This document shows, one piece after another, positions 25,461 to 33,813 of a DNA stretch of 64,000 nt. Made by a program: the position numbers and the translations under genes. The stretch is from Algoriphagus sp. Y33 (lineage in GTDB: Bacteria > Bacteroidota > Bacteroidia > Cytophagales > Cyclobacteriaceae): the NCBI RefSeq assembly GCF_014838715.1, contig NZ_CP061947.1, positions 2,108,001-2,172,000 on the forward strand, given 5' to 3'. A model generated the notes under the pieces. The model searched no databases and was not told the origin of the DNA. It saw only the letters and a list, made by a program, of their open reading frames with translations. The stretch's first letter is position 1, and each line of letters begins with the position of its first letter.

Positions 25461-26630
25461 CTAATTATTTGGTGTTAGCTCCTGTCCATTTATCACAGGA
25501 CTAATATTGACAACATTTGTAACACTACCCGTCTTGCCGGAGTTATCAGTGACTTGGGCTTTAATAGTGACATTATTCTTACCTGTCGGTAAAATCAATG
25601 AACCTCCTACAGTCCAGCCGAACGTTGTTCGTACGTATCCACTTGGGTCAATTTCACTCCCTGCGGTATTAAAAACCGGCGCAAGATTCTGCCCTGCCCT
25701 GATCACATTTCCATTTGGCTGCAACAGGTCCACATCGAAAGTGACATTAAGCCCAGGTACAAGTCGATTGGGACCTTTGGAAGATTGAGTGCCATCTACT
25801 ATAGTCCCACGCATCTCATCTGGCTTACCTTCTCCATTCTCATTTACACCAATTCCATTTCTTTGCCTATCCAAGGCTGAAACCTGGATAAAAAATAGTG
25901 AAGCATTAGCGGGAGGAGTTGGTGAAGATTTTGGACCAGTGGAAACGCCGGAAGGTATACGGGGTGCTATCATTGTGACCAAAGGGCCATCTGGATCATC
26001 CATTCCGTTTCCAGGAAGTTCTGATAATGGCATAGGTGTAAGTAGCTGTCCACTTGAAACACTCTCTGTAATCTTGTAGGTCTTGGTATCCTTAGCCGTA
26101 TTTCCGGCTTTATCGGCCACTTCCACTATTAGATTAAATTTATCAACATCCTTTGGAAAAGACTCTAATACATGCCAACTGGTCCAAACAGTAACACCAT
26201 CACCTGGTGTATCATCTGTCCCTAAAATATTAAATAAACTGGCAAGGTTAGTCCCTTCCGCAATTACTGTTCCATCAGGTTTGACTAAATCACAGTCAAC
26301 AGTAACTTTCAATCCCGGGAAATTGGGGTTCGGCATACCAAGTAAGGAGGTATTTCGAATGTTAAGACCTTCATTTGCTATTATACCTACCGTATCATGT
26401 GTGATAGCTTCAAGGTTAATTAGGAAACCACTCCCGTTAAAACTTCCCTTACCTATCTCTGCTTCTCCCCTTGTAACCTGAGCGTTTAAGGCAGGAGATA
26501 CTATATTTACCACAAGGGTTTCCTCCCCTGGATCTGCTGAAGACATATCCTCGTCAACACAGGCGGAAAAGCTTAAACCAAGCATTGTTACTAAAGCGAA
26601 ATTCAGTTTTTTAAGATTATTCATTGTCAT
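25461..26630 (-). CDS. Lipoprotein with two homologous domains, unknown function
   Basis: About 389 residues from the ATG at 26630 (another at 26624). The signal ends LGLSFSAC, giving a lipid-anchored Cys. The mature protein contains an internal duplication: PGLKVTVDCDLVKPDGTVIA in the first half lines up with PGLNVTFDVDLLQPNGNVIR in the second, and the following NLASLFN and NLAPVFN blocks also match. Each half ends in a beta-rich part (VADKAGNTAKD; VTDNSGKTGS) like an immunoglobulin-type fold. It may bind a surface ligand, but there is no motif to say which. It stands alone and ends at a clear terminator. Confidence 0.75.
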   Translation of the reverse strand: MTMNNLKKLNFALVTMLGLSFSACVDEDMSSADPGEETLVVNIVSPALNAQVTRGEAEIGKGSFNGSGFLINLEAITHDTVGIIANEGLNIRNTSLLGMPNPNFPGLKVTVDCDLVKPDGTVIAEGTNLASLFNILGTDDTPGDGVTVWTSWHVLESFPKDVDKFNLIVEVADKAGNTAKDTKTYKITESVSSGQLLTPMPLSELPGNGMDDPDGPLVTMIAPRIPSGVSTGPKSSPTPPANASLFFIQVSALDRQRNGIGVNENGEGKPDEMRGTIVDGTQSSKGPNRLVPGLNVTFDVDLLQPNGNVIRAGQNLAPVFNTAGSEIDPSGYVRTTFGWTVGGSLILPTGKNNVTIKAQVTDNSGKTGSVTNVVNISPVINGQELTPNN

Positions 26631-27039
26631 TTTTTTTTGATTACAATTTTTTAAACTCCGCAAATCAATACACAACCAAGACATTGGACTAACCATATTT
26701 GGTTGAAACGGACAAATCATCAGCTAAATCAGGCAATATGAAATGGCAAGGGTTACAAAACGGCAGGATATCCATGTTGTCAGGTTTAAATGTGAGGTAC
26801 TGCTAAAAATCCCTGTACGATGGATAAAACGGGCATTGGGTAATCATACCATCCACTTTTATACAGGCAACACTAACTCCCGGTAAAAGTCAGATCGGCT
26901 CGAACAAAACCAAAATCAATTTGCGTTGAACAATTCAGAATGATTTCTGCCTGATTGACTTCCCTATATGCCCGGTTCACTTTGAAAGCCCCTTGAAAAA
27001 TCCCATCAAAATCACTGCTTTGTTCTTAATTCAAACAAC
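26631..27039. other. Intergenic region between divergent genes
   Basis: About 400 bp separating the lipoprotein from the DUF305 gene. No clear promoter word, repeat or relic was recognised on either strand. Confidence 0.4.
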
Positions 27040-27672
27040 ATGGGCAGGCACACCAAAGTACTTATCACTCTTCTGTTTTTGTATTGGCAGTTACCCGTAA
27101 CAAAGGTGATAGCACAACATACCAGCATGGAACATCACCAGCGGAGAGAGACATCATCTAAAAATATTTACCTTCAAATGATGGATGGTATGATGGCAGA
27201 AATGGCCAATATTCCTATCACAAATTCGCCTGAAGAGGAGTTCATGCGCCAAATGACACCTCATCATCATGGGGCTATTTCCATGGCTGAATATGAAATA
27301 ATACATGGAAAAGATGTTAAGATGATCCAACTCGCAAAAAGCATTTTAACTGAACAAAAAAGTCAGGTTATACAGATGAACCGTTGGTTAACCCAGAATC
27401 CAGACATCTTCCTATCCGACTCCACCGACTACCGAAAAGCCATGAATAAAACGATGGATATCATGATGGAATCCATACCATCACCTGAAGCCCCTGATAC
27501 TCTGGACCGGGCATTTGCTTTAGTAATGATACCGCATCACCAAGCTGCCATAAATATGGCAAAAGTAGTAATCCGGTATAGCACGGATCAACTAATCTTG
27601 GGTTTTGCCCGGCACCTCATATCAGAAGAACAGATTGAAATTGACTTGATGAAAGACTTTATTTCCAAATAA
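27040..27672 (+). CDS. DUF305 family secreted protein
   Basis: 210 residues, a signal peptide (LLFLYWQLPVTKVIAQ), then the DUF305 ferritin-like four-helix pattern. The family is marked by paired His motifs, here MTPHHHGAISMAEYE and MIPHHQAAINMAKVV, with many Met residues (MMDGMMAEM). Members are often found with copper or other metal resistance genes and may bind Cu(I); this is family knowledge, not shown here. The next gene starts 2 bp after its stop, so it is co-transcribed with the YVTN beta-propeller gene. Confidence 0.88.
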   Translation: MGRHTKVLITLLFLYWQLPVTKVIAQHTSMEHHQRRETSSKNIYLQMMDGMMAEMANIPITNSPEEEFMRQMTPHHHGAISMAEYEIIHGKDVKMIQLAKSILTEQKSQVIQMNRWLTQNPDIFLSDSTDYRKAMNKTMDIMMESIPSPEAPDTLDRAFALVMIPHHQAAINMAKVVIRYSTDQLILGFARHLISEEQIEIDLMKDFISK

Positions 27673-27674
27673 CT

Positions 27675-29099
27675 ATGAAAATGACTATCCTAACTCTTAT
27701 GTTGGGCATGCTTGCTCTATACAGCTTTGCCCAATCCCCATACACACATGACCGTGTATATACGGCAGACCAAATATCCAACACGGTATCTGTGATCGAC
27801 CCATCACAAAACAAATTACTTGGGCAAATCACCTTAGGAAATCCTATTACCGATGTACTTAGCCCCTTGTATAAGGGTGAGACGCTGGTACATGGATTAC
27901 GGTATTCTCCGGATTTGAAGATACTGGCAGTGGTGGCAATAGGATCAAATTCTATCAGTTTTATTTCCACTGAAACCAGCAAACTGTTAAAAACACTATA
28001 TATCGGACGATCTCCACATGAACCTACTTTCACTCCGGACCACAAGCAAGTCTGGGTAACGGTACGCGGGGAAGCATACATCAGTGTAATTGACGTTCAA
28101 TCCATGTCTGAAATCAAACAGATTCCTGTGGCAGATGGTCCTGGAATGGTGGCCTTTTCACCTGATGGAACCCGTGCTTATGTATGCTCCAGTTTCACAT
28201 CTGAGGTGGATGTTATAAATACTAAAACCTACCAATTGATTAAGAAAATACCTGTGATCAGTCCGTTTTCACCAAATATTTTCACAAGCCCAGACGGAAA
28301 GTGGGTAGCGCTAACCCATAAAGACGTAGGTAAAGTGAGCATTATAAATACAGAAAATTTAACTACTAGCAAAGTAATAAGCACTGGTGCAATTACTAAC
28401 CACGTCACATTTACTACAGTCAATGGTAGACTAAAAATGTTGGTCTCCATCGGAGGAGAGAATAAAGTGCTTGCATTTGATGTTGCTGATAATTTTAATT
28501 TAACAGACAGCATTAATGTAGGAGCATTGCCCCATGGTTTATGGCCTTCAACAGACGGTAATTTTCTATATGTTGGGCTGGAATTTGCTGACCAGGTCCA
28601 GGTGATTAATCTTCACACCATGAAGGTAGTAGCTACAATACCTGTAGGTCAAAGTCCACAAGCACTGGTTTATGCACAAAATGCGGTTTCAGAGACGGGT
28701 AAGTCCGGTAATGAATGGTCACTAAAGGACATGAATTCAACACAGGTAATTACATTGAGAACCACAGGGCTACTTCAAAATGCGAGTGGAAGAATTTCTG
28801 TACGACAAATTGGGTTAACTGATTTAGTGGAACAAGCTTTTTATGCACTTGAGCCAAACTCGGATTATTTGCTGGTTTTATCGAAAGCAACATCTCCACC
28901 CTACGCTGTAGATTACCAACTCAACGAGTTCCGGACAGATTCAAACGGAAAATATTCCGGACAATCCACCGGTTTAATAAAATCCGGAGATTCCGAAGAG
29001 ACCCAACCATATCAGCATATACTAATTTTGGATGCAAAAACCCGTAACCCCGTACTTATTGACAACCTCCAAACTTCCCTCCTCGATGATGTTCTATAG
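27675..29099 (+). CDS. YVTN/YncE-type beta-propeller protein
   Basis: 474 residues with a signal peptide (MLGMLALYSFAQ). Residues 25-330 hold repeated blades such as VYTADQISNTVSVIDPSQNK, VTVRGEAYISVIDVQSM and VYVGLEFADQVQVINLH-like segments, the 40-residue YVTN repeat of surface or periplasmic propellers. The last 130 residues form a separate domain (ITLRTTGLLQNASGRISVRQ) of unknown role. Paired with DUF305 in one unit, it may take part in metal handling or redox at the envelope. No metal ligands or catalytic residues stand out. Confidence 0.83.
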   Translation: MKMTILTLMLGMLALYSFAQSPYTHDRVYTADQISNTVSVIDPSQNKLLGQITLGNPITDVLSPLYKGETLVHGLRYSPDLKILAVVAIGSNSISFISTETSKLLKTLYIGRSPHEPTFTPDHKQVWVTVRGEAYISVIDVQSMSEIKQIPVADGPGMVAFSPDGTRAYVCSSFTSEVDVINTKTYQLIKKIPVISPFSPNIFTSPDGKWVALTHKDVGKVSIINTENLTTSKVISTGAITNHVTFTTVNGRLKMLVSIGGENKVLAFDVADNFNLTDSINVGALPHGLWPSTDGNFLYVGLEFADQVQVINLHTMKVVATIPVGQSPQALVYAQNAVSETGKSGNEWSLKDMNSTQVITLRTTGLLQNASGRISVRQIGLTDLVEQAFYALEPNSDYLLVLSKATSPPYAVDYQLNEFRTDSNGKYSGQSTGLIKSGDSEETQPYQHILILDAKTRNPVLIDNLQTSLLDDVL

Positions 29100-29427
29100 C
29101 TCTGCAACAAGCCAAATTTTAATTTTATCCCTAGCAAATTTATTGCCTCGCCTAACATTCATTGGTTTTAGGATAGCCTACAGATACCCGGGAGTGGAAA
29201 ACTATACTGAAATGTTCACCTACTATCCGGAATCACTGTACAGATCCAGCACAATTATAAGCAGCACACAACTGCGCCAGAATTGAGCTGCCGTTTATGT
29301 CATGGAGTAGACCATACTATCAGAATTGCAAGCATTCCACAGATTTTATCTACGTTATTTGCAGCTTTAATCAGTATTGGGAGGAGCACAGCCAGAACAT
29401 GAAATAGTGCGCTAAATTATTTAATCC

Positions 29428-29460
29428 TTTCAGTTAATAATATCTTATTATTAACTGAAA
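29428..29460. repeat. AT-rich perfect inverted repeat, 15-bp arms
   Basis: TTTCAGTTAATAATA, spacer TCT, TATTATTAACTGAAA. No T-tract follows on either strand, so it looks more like an operator or cruciform site than a terminator. It lies about 200 bp upstream of the LytS/LytTR unit. Confidence 0.6.
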
Positions 29461-29634
29461 ATCTGACATTTATACATATCAATATTTAAAAAAATACTGA
29501 TTCCCCAACAAGCAATCAATTAGTAATGCCCACCTGTTGGAAGCATAGGCTTCAAACGGTTTCAGGCAACAAATCCAACCCTCTAGTCCCTATTTTAAAT
29601 TGAACTACTTACTTAACCCCATAAGGAAAAAGGC

Positions 29635-29642
29635 TATCTTTG
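29635..29642 (+). promoter_or_regulatory. -7 promoter element of the LytS/LytTR unit
   Basis: TATCTTTG matches TAnnTTTG, 21 bp before the ATG at 29663. This makes the ATG the likelier start over the TTG at 29600. Confidence 0.4.
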
Positions 29643-29662
29643 ATAGGGTCAATTGCTCCATT

Positions 29663-30706
29663 ATGGTCGCTGAAAAGTATAGTAAATCAGACAGTCAAGT
29701 TTTTTCCGTATCAGCTAGTCTAATATGGTTAAGCGCATTGTTTATGGGAATTTTAGCATCCATACCAAAAATTATGCAGCTCAATATCACTGTGATAGAA
29801 CTTGCTGTTGATGCCTCAGTGGCATTCCTATTCTCACTGTATGTTTGGTATTATAATATTTATAAGCTTCCAAAATATACCAAAAATCAATTTTCCCGTC
29901 GTTTTTTTACATTAAGACTAGTTTACAGTATCATTATTGGGATTGTGCTTATGCTGATTCTGGTAAGTATACACCAACTCCTGTTTCCTCGGTATAGTTT
30001 CAGTTCTATGATCCTGATGTACCAATTTCGGGGAGTGCTTATAAACTTAACCATTTGCATGTTCCTTTTTTTTCTGTACCAGAATCACAATTCCCAGCTA
30101 GTTATGGTTGAACTGGAAAAAGTTAAGTCAAATCATTTAGGGGCTCAATTTGAACTCCTCAAGCAACAGGTAAACCCTCATTTCCTTTTTAATAGTCTCA
30201 GCACCCTAAAATCCATGATTGAGCTACGTGACCCGCACTCAAATGAGTTCATTCTTAAGTTATCAGATTTTTATCGCTTCACGCTAGAAAAGAGAAAGCA
30301 GGATGTGATCCCAATTCAGGAAGAATTAAAAATATTACATTCCTATATCTATCTACTTAGAGCAAGATTTGAGGACGGTCTTCACTTAGTTGATGATACT
30401 GCTAGGGTTGCACACACGGGAGGCATCCCGCCTTTTACTTTACAACTACTGGTAGAAAATTGCATCAAGCATAATGTGGTTACGTTAGATAATCCCTTAA
30501 CAATCAAAGTATATTATGACGAAAATGTACTTGTGGTAGAAAACCGCATCTCCAGAAAAAATAAGCCGGAGGTTTCAACTACCCTTGGGCTCGAAAATAT
30601 AGATAAACGTTATCTTCATCTTATTGGGAAAAATATCTCCATCGAAAAAACCTCTGAGATTTTCAGGGTAAAACTTCCATTAATCCATGAATATCATAAT
30701 AATTGA
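29663..30706 (+). CDS. LytS-type sensor histidine kinase
   Basis: 347 residues from ATG 29663. Four hydrophobic spans lie in the first 150 residues (LIWLSALFMGILASI and others). The kinase part is the His_kinase family of LytS/YehU proteins: LLKQQVNPHFLFNSLSTLKS, where the His is the phosphorylation site, then LEKRKQDVIPIQEELKIL, LQLLVENCIKHNVV (N-box) and LGLENIDKRYLHL. It should sense an envelope signal and phosphorylate the LytTR regulator encoded next. The two genes overlap by 20 bp, so they are translationally coupled. Confidence 0.92.
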   Translation: MVAEKYSKSDSQVFSVSASLIWLSALFMGILASIPKIMQLNITVIELAVDASVAFLFSLYVWYYNIYKLPKYTKNQFSRRFFTLRLVYSIIIGIVLMLILVSIHQLLFPRYSFSSMILMYQFRGVLINLTICMFLFFLYQNHNSQLVMVELEKVKSNHLGAQFELLKQQVNPHFLFNSLSTLKSMIELRDPHSNEFILKLSDFYRFTLEKRKQDVIPIQEELKILHSYIYLLRARFEDGLHLVDDTARVAHTGGIPPFTLQLLVENCIKHNVVTLDNPLTIKVYYDENVLVVENRISRKNKPEVSTTLGLENIDKRYLHLIGKNISIEKTSEIFRVKLPLIHEYHNN

Positions 30707-31451
30707 AGATGAGCTAAAAACTGCTAAAGCTCTAGGTCAGCTTATAGTTTCCGCTGAAAAATCTGCGCATATTGAATCTACCATCCAAAGTGTTGCCGGA
30801 GCAGTTTCTTATCTTTCATCAAAGCCTTTACCCGACCTGATCTTTATGGATGTGCAATTGGGGGATGGTTTATGTTTTGATATTTTCAAACAAATAGCCG
30901 TCGCCCCACCTGTAATATTCTGTACAGCTTTTGATGAATATGCAATGGAAGCGTTCCGCTCCAATGGTATTGATTATATCTTAAAACCTTTTTCCAGCGA
31001 AAGTGTAACCGCTGCTATGGCTAAAGTTCGCCAAATGAAAAATTTCTTCCAAACTCATGAAAACCCCATAAATGATCTAAATACTCTATTAAATCAGTTG
31101 AACAAAAAGGAAAAAAAAGGCTTTTTAGTATATAAAAACAATAAATATATAACATTACAAACAGATAATATTGCCTATTTCTATATCCGAAATGAAACAA
31201 CAAAATTAGTGACTTTTGAAGCGAAAGAATACCTGATAAATTATTCACTGGAAGAATTATATGACCAACTCTCATCCGATCAATTTTACCGTGCAAACAG
31301 ACAATACTTGGTTAATTATAGCGCAATCAAGGAGGTTGAGCATTACTTAGCTAGAAAGCTTTTTGTAAAATTAGTAATTCCCACGACTGAGCAACTGATC
31401 GTGGGTAAAGACAAGGCTGCAGCATTTTTAAACTGGTTGGGAAATCGTTAA
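30687..31451 (+). CDS. LytTR family response regulator
   Basis: 254 residues. Residues 1-120 form the receiver domain (IIIEDELKTAKALG acidic pocket, DLIFMDVQLGDG with the phospho-Asp, FCTAFDEYAMEAF, and DYILKPF with the Lys). Residues 145-254 are the LytTR DNA-binding domain (YFYIRNETTKLV, FYRANRQYLVNYSAIKEVEH). It pairs with the kinase at 29663. LytTR proteins bind direct repeats; I did not find a clear pair nearby. Targets are unknown, though the DUF305/YVTN genes are immediate neighbours. Confidence 0.94.
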   Translation: MNIIIIEDELKTAKALGQLIVSAEKSAHIESTIQSVAGAVSYLSSKPLPDLIFMDVQLGDGLCFDIFKQIAVAPPVIFCTAFDEYAMEAFRSNGIDYILKPFSSESVTAAMAKVRQMKNFFQTHENPINDLNTLLNQLNKKEKKGFLVYKNNKYITLQTDNIAYFYIRNETTKLVTFEAKEYLINYSLEELYDQLSSDQFYRANRQYLVNYSAIKEVEHYLARKLFVKLVIPTTEQLIVGKDKAAAFLNWLGNR

Positions 31452-31540
31452 ACGTCGCTGGATTATATGTAAAAAGCCACTACTTTCAGTGCAGTACTTT
31501 TCAGTCTCCATTACTCTCCATTACAATGTCTTCCAAAAAT

Positions 31541-31570
31541 TAAAAGGGCACCTAGATAAGGACCTCTTTT
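31541..31570 (+). terminator. Possible terminator of the LytS/LytTR unit
   Basis: AAAAGGG and CCTCTTTT form an imperfect stem with an internal loop, followed by further T-rich DNA, about 90 bp after the regulator stop. Confidence 0.35.
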
Positions 31571-31575
31571 AAATT

Positions 31576-31743
31576 TTAATCACTAGTTCTATTATATCCT
31601 GGAGTCTGATCCATACTCTCCGAGTCCTGCTGGTATTCATCAAATGGTATCGGATAATACCTGCCTTTTTCAGAAAAATTCTGAAGTTTGGCCACGCAGA
31701 ATTCAGACTGATCCTTAAACTTGGGTCCTACCCAAAGCCGCCA
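31576..31743 (-). pseudogene. SusD/RagB C-terminal fragment
   Basis: The frame reads KFKDQSEFCVAKLQNFSEKG, RYYPIPFDEYQ and MDQTPGYNRTSD to a stop at 31576. The PIP-x-x-E and Q-T-P-G-Y blocks are the usual end of SusD-like glycan-binding lipoproteins. The other 90 percent of the gene is absent. It is not a copy of the intact susD at 38064 (which ends with a different sequence), so it is the trace of a second SusC/D pair deleted here. Confidence 0.7.
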
Positions 31744-31802
31744 TAAAAACTAAAATGATAAAAAAAGAAATACTGAGCTTAATACATCCTATTTCCATTT
31801 AA

Positions 31803-31991
31803 TTACCTAATTAAATTTCTATCATGGTCCCATTGGGCAACTACTCCGCGTTCCTCCGGTTTCAGATAAAGCGGGACATATTTCTCCTCCAGTTTGAACC
31901 CGTGCCTATCCATTACATGATTCGGTATCCCATCGTAGACAATAAGTTGATTCACTTTATACCCCATGTAATTCTAGCCAGCTTCTGAAGA
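31803..31991 (-). pseudogene. Duplicated tail of the GMC small subunit
   Basis: Frame reads SEAG, a TAG stop, then NYMGYKVNQLIVYDGIPNHV, MDRHGFKLEEKYVPLYLKPE and RGVVAQWDHDRNLIR. It matches the last 60 residues of the intact gene at 33103, with Trp changed to stop. The adjacent 31745-31800 also matches the DNA downstream of that gene, so the duplication covered about 250 bp. Confidence 0.8.
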
Positions 31992-32111
31992 AAAAGTAAG
32001 ACACTGACCATCGCGGTGATCGCTTCGAGAATAGACATCCACTTTCATTCACTGGTCATCAACGGCATTGAAGAATATGCCTATAAAACAGGTGCCGTGA
32101 TGTCCAAGTAA
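31992..32111 (+). pseudogene. LacI family regulator fragment
   Basis: Forty codons reading KSKTLTIAVIASRIDIHFHS, then LVINGIEEYAYKTGAVMSK and a stop. This matches the segment joining the DNA-binding head to the sugar-binding domain of LacI-type repressors (KTIGVIVP..F...VINGIE...). It abuts the duplicated GMC small-subunit tail and is a fragment only. Confidence 0.6.
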
Positions 32112-32267
32112 AGCCTTGAGCATTAATAAATCATTAGGCTCAAAAATAATATCTTCTCAAAAAAAATTGGAGCAGCTTGGGGAAAACTTACAACTCAAAC
32201 TCCCTTTTGTCCATTACTCGACGCTAAAATCCCTCCCAACTTTGCATTATCAACATATAAAAATAAA

Positions 32268-32678
32268 ATGAACCGTTCAGCAAAAGCCATCTGGAATGGT
32301 ACGATCAAAGAAGGTAGTGGAAGTCTTTCAACTCAAAGTAAAAGTTTGTTTAAAATGCCATATTCTTATGTTTCAAGATTTGAAAAACAAACAGGAACAG
32401 ATCCGGAAGAATTAATGGCGGCGGCACATGCGGGTTGTTTCACGATGAAGCTAAGTGCAGAACTAACTTCTGCTGGATTTCCTCCTGAAATACTTGTTAC
32501 GGAATCTGTTGTATCGTTAATCAATGGCACTATTACTTGTTCGGCACTTACACTGGAGGCGAAAGTACCAGGAATTACAGAGATGCGGTTTTTGCAAATT
32601 GCAGAACATGCAAAGGCTACTTGCCCGATTAGTATGGCTATTAAAGTAGAAATCACATTAGAAGTTAGACTTCAATAA
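32268..32678 (+). CDS. OsmC family peroxiredoxin-like protein
   Basis: 136 residues, full OsmC length. Members reduce organic hydroperoxides in the cytoplasm. The two catalytic Cys are present in AAAHAGCFTMKLSAEL and AKATCPISMAIKVEI; NPEELMAAAH-like DPEELMAAAHAGC is the family hallmark. It lies between PUL fragments and has its own -7-like word (CAACTTTG, 32237-32244). A paralogue sits at 61453; the two share AIWNGTIKEG/AHWSGTIKEG starts. Confidence 0.93.
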   Translation: MNRSAKAIWNGTIKEGSGSLSTQSKSLFKMPYSYVSRFEKQTGTDPEELMAAAHAGCFTMKLSAELTSAGFPPEILVTESVVSLINGTITCSALTLEAKVPGITEMRFLQIAEHAKATCPISMAIKVEITLEVRLQ

Positions 32679-32852
32679 ATTTAATATTGAACCTGATCAA
32701 AAAAAGTGTGTCTATCAGGAACGAAATCACAGATATTACAAAACCAAACATGAAGATATGTCTTAGGGATAGGATCGGAAATCCTTTTGAATTAGAATAG
32801 CTGTGAACTTCAAAAGATTGGAGGGATAGCCCGCCCAAAGGAAGCCCCAATT

Positions 32853-33098
32853 TTATTTACCCTTTAATGAAATCATGTATGCTTTTATACCTTCAGGTTT
32901 GTCAGGAGTTAACAAGTAGACCATCGTAATAGCTCTATCCAAGTAATTCTCGAGCACATCTCTGCTAATCCCGTCCCCATCAAATTCATAGCTTTTACTA
33001 CTTGACTGTTGACTAGCGACAGGGCTTGCTCCCAATGCCCACAAAAAAACTAAAATGACTGACAGATAAATACTGCGCTTAATACAATGAACTTTCAT
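32853..33098 (-). pseudogene. Truncated N-terminus of a PUL-associated protein
   Basis: 81 residues from MKVHC. A signal peptide (VILVFLWALGASPVASQ) is followed by YEFDGDGISRDVLENYLDRA and MVYLLTPDKPEGIKAY, which is the start of a longer secreted protein I recognise from Bacteroidota sugar loci (about 450 residues, putative glycosidase-like, not firmly named). Here the frame ends abruptly after ISLKGK, so most of the gene is missing. The stop of the GMC small subunit at 33103 lies 4 bp upstream. Confidence 0.6.
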
Positions 33099-33102
33099 TT
33101 TA

Positions 33103-33810
33103 TCACCCAATTAAATTTCCCTCATCGTCCCATTGGGCAACTATACCCCGCTGCTCGGGTTTGAGATAAATCGGGAGATATTTTTCCTCAAGTTTTAGAC
33201 CGTATCTGTCCATCACATCCTGCGGAACCCCGTCCCAGACATTCGGCTGATTACCTACATAGCCGATGTATTTCCAGCCTGCTTCAGTGGAGAAATATCC
33301 GGAGCAGGTCAGATTTCGTAGCATATTGAACCAGCTTACCGCTCCCTGGTATGCTGGCTTTGCCTTTTCCGGCCAAGCCACCTCCTCAACAATCTCGATA
33401 ACCTGATCATTGGAAAGTTCATTGAAGGTTTTGCCGAACTTTTCATTGGCCTCAAAATCCAACCACATCAAACCACCTCTCATAGGAGTCTGATTGCTTG
33501 GCTGGTCCTTCATCATAAATTCCATAAAATCCACCACTCCCACTTCTGTGGCAGCAGGAGATTCCTCATCCTTTGGCAGTATAATGTCTACCAGAGTTCC
33601 CAGTTTTTTTCTTTCATCTTTCGTAAAAAAGGTCTCTGAAAGCAATTCCTGGTCGCGTTGTCTCTCTTCCTCGGTTCTATAACCTTTAGTTTCCCCACTC
33701 AAAACGGCCTTTGGTGGCAATGCCTGCTCTTCAGGAGAGCAGCCAGTCATAAATAAGCCCGTGCCAACAGAACCGGTAAAGAGTAGTTTCAGATTTTCCC
33801 GTCTGTTCAT
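33103..33810 (-). CDS. Gluconate 2-dehydrogenase subunit 3-like protein
   Basis: 235 residues. A twin-arginine lipoprotein-type start (NRRENLKLLFTGSVGTGLFM then TGC) suggests export folded, with its partner, by the Tat system. The body has the small-subunit pattern: LGTLVDIILPKDEESPAATE, VVDFMEFMMKDQ and LTCSGYFSTEAGWKYIGYVG. In known three-part sugar dehydrogenases this subunit helps the FAD subunit fold and move out. It lies 3 bp after the GMC gene at 33814, so they form a complex and one operon. A broken copy of its tail lies at 31803. Confidence 0.9.
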   Translation of the reverse strand: MNRRENLKLLFTGSVGTGLFMTGCSPEEQALPPKAVLSGETKGYRTEEERQRDQELLSETFFTKDERKKLGTLVDIILPKDEESPAATEVGVVDFMEFMMKDQPSNQTPMRGGLMWLDFEANEKFGKTFNELSNDQVIEIVEEVAWPEKAKPAYQGAVSWFNMLRNLTCSGYFSTEAGWKYIGYVGNQPNVWDGVPQDVMDRYGLKLEEKYLPIYLKPEQRGIVAQWDDEGNLIG

Positions 33811-33813
33811 CGC

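Larger units (their letters stand above)
29100..29662. other. Intergenic region with long palindrome
   Basis: About 560 bp upstream of the LytS gene. It holds a perfect 15-bp inverted repeat (29428-29460) and a -7-like word at 29635. Short frames at 29100-29286 show no recognisable product. Confidence 0.45.

Noticed and set aside
26083..26481. Plus-strand frames of about 130 codons opposite the duplicated-domain lipoprotein
   Set aside because: Low-complexity Ser/Pro/Thr translation typical of antisense reading; the minus frame has a signal peptide and internal repeat.
29032..29286. Open frame of 84 codons at the end of the YVTN propeller gene
   Set aside because: It overlaps the propeller gene in another frame, has no recognisable motif and lacks a plausible start signal.
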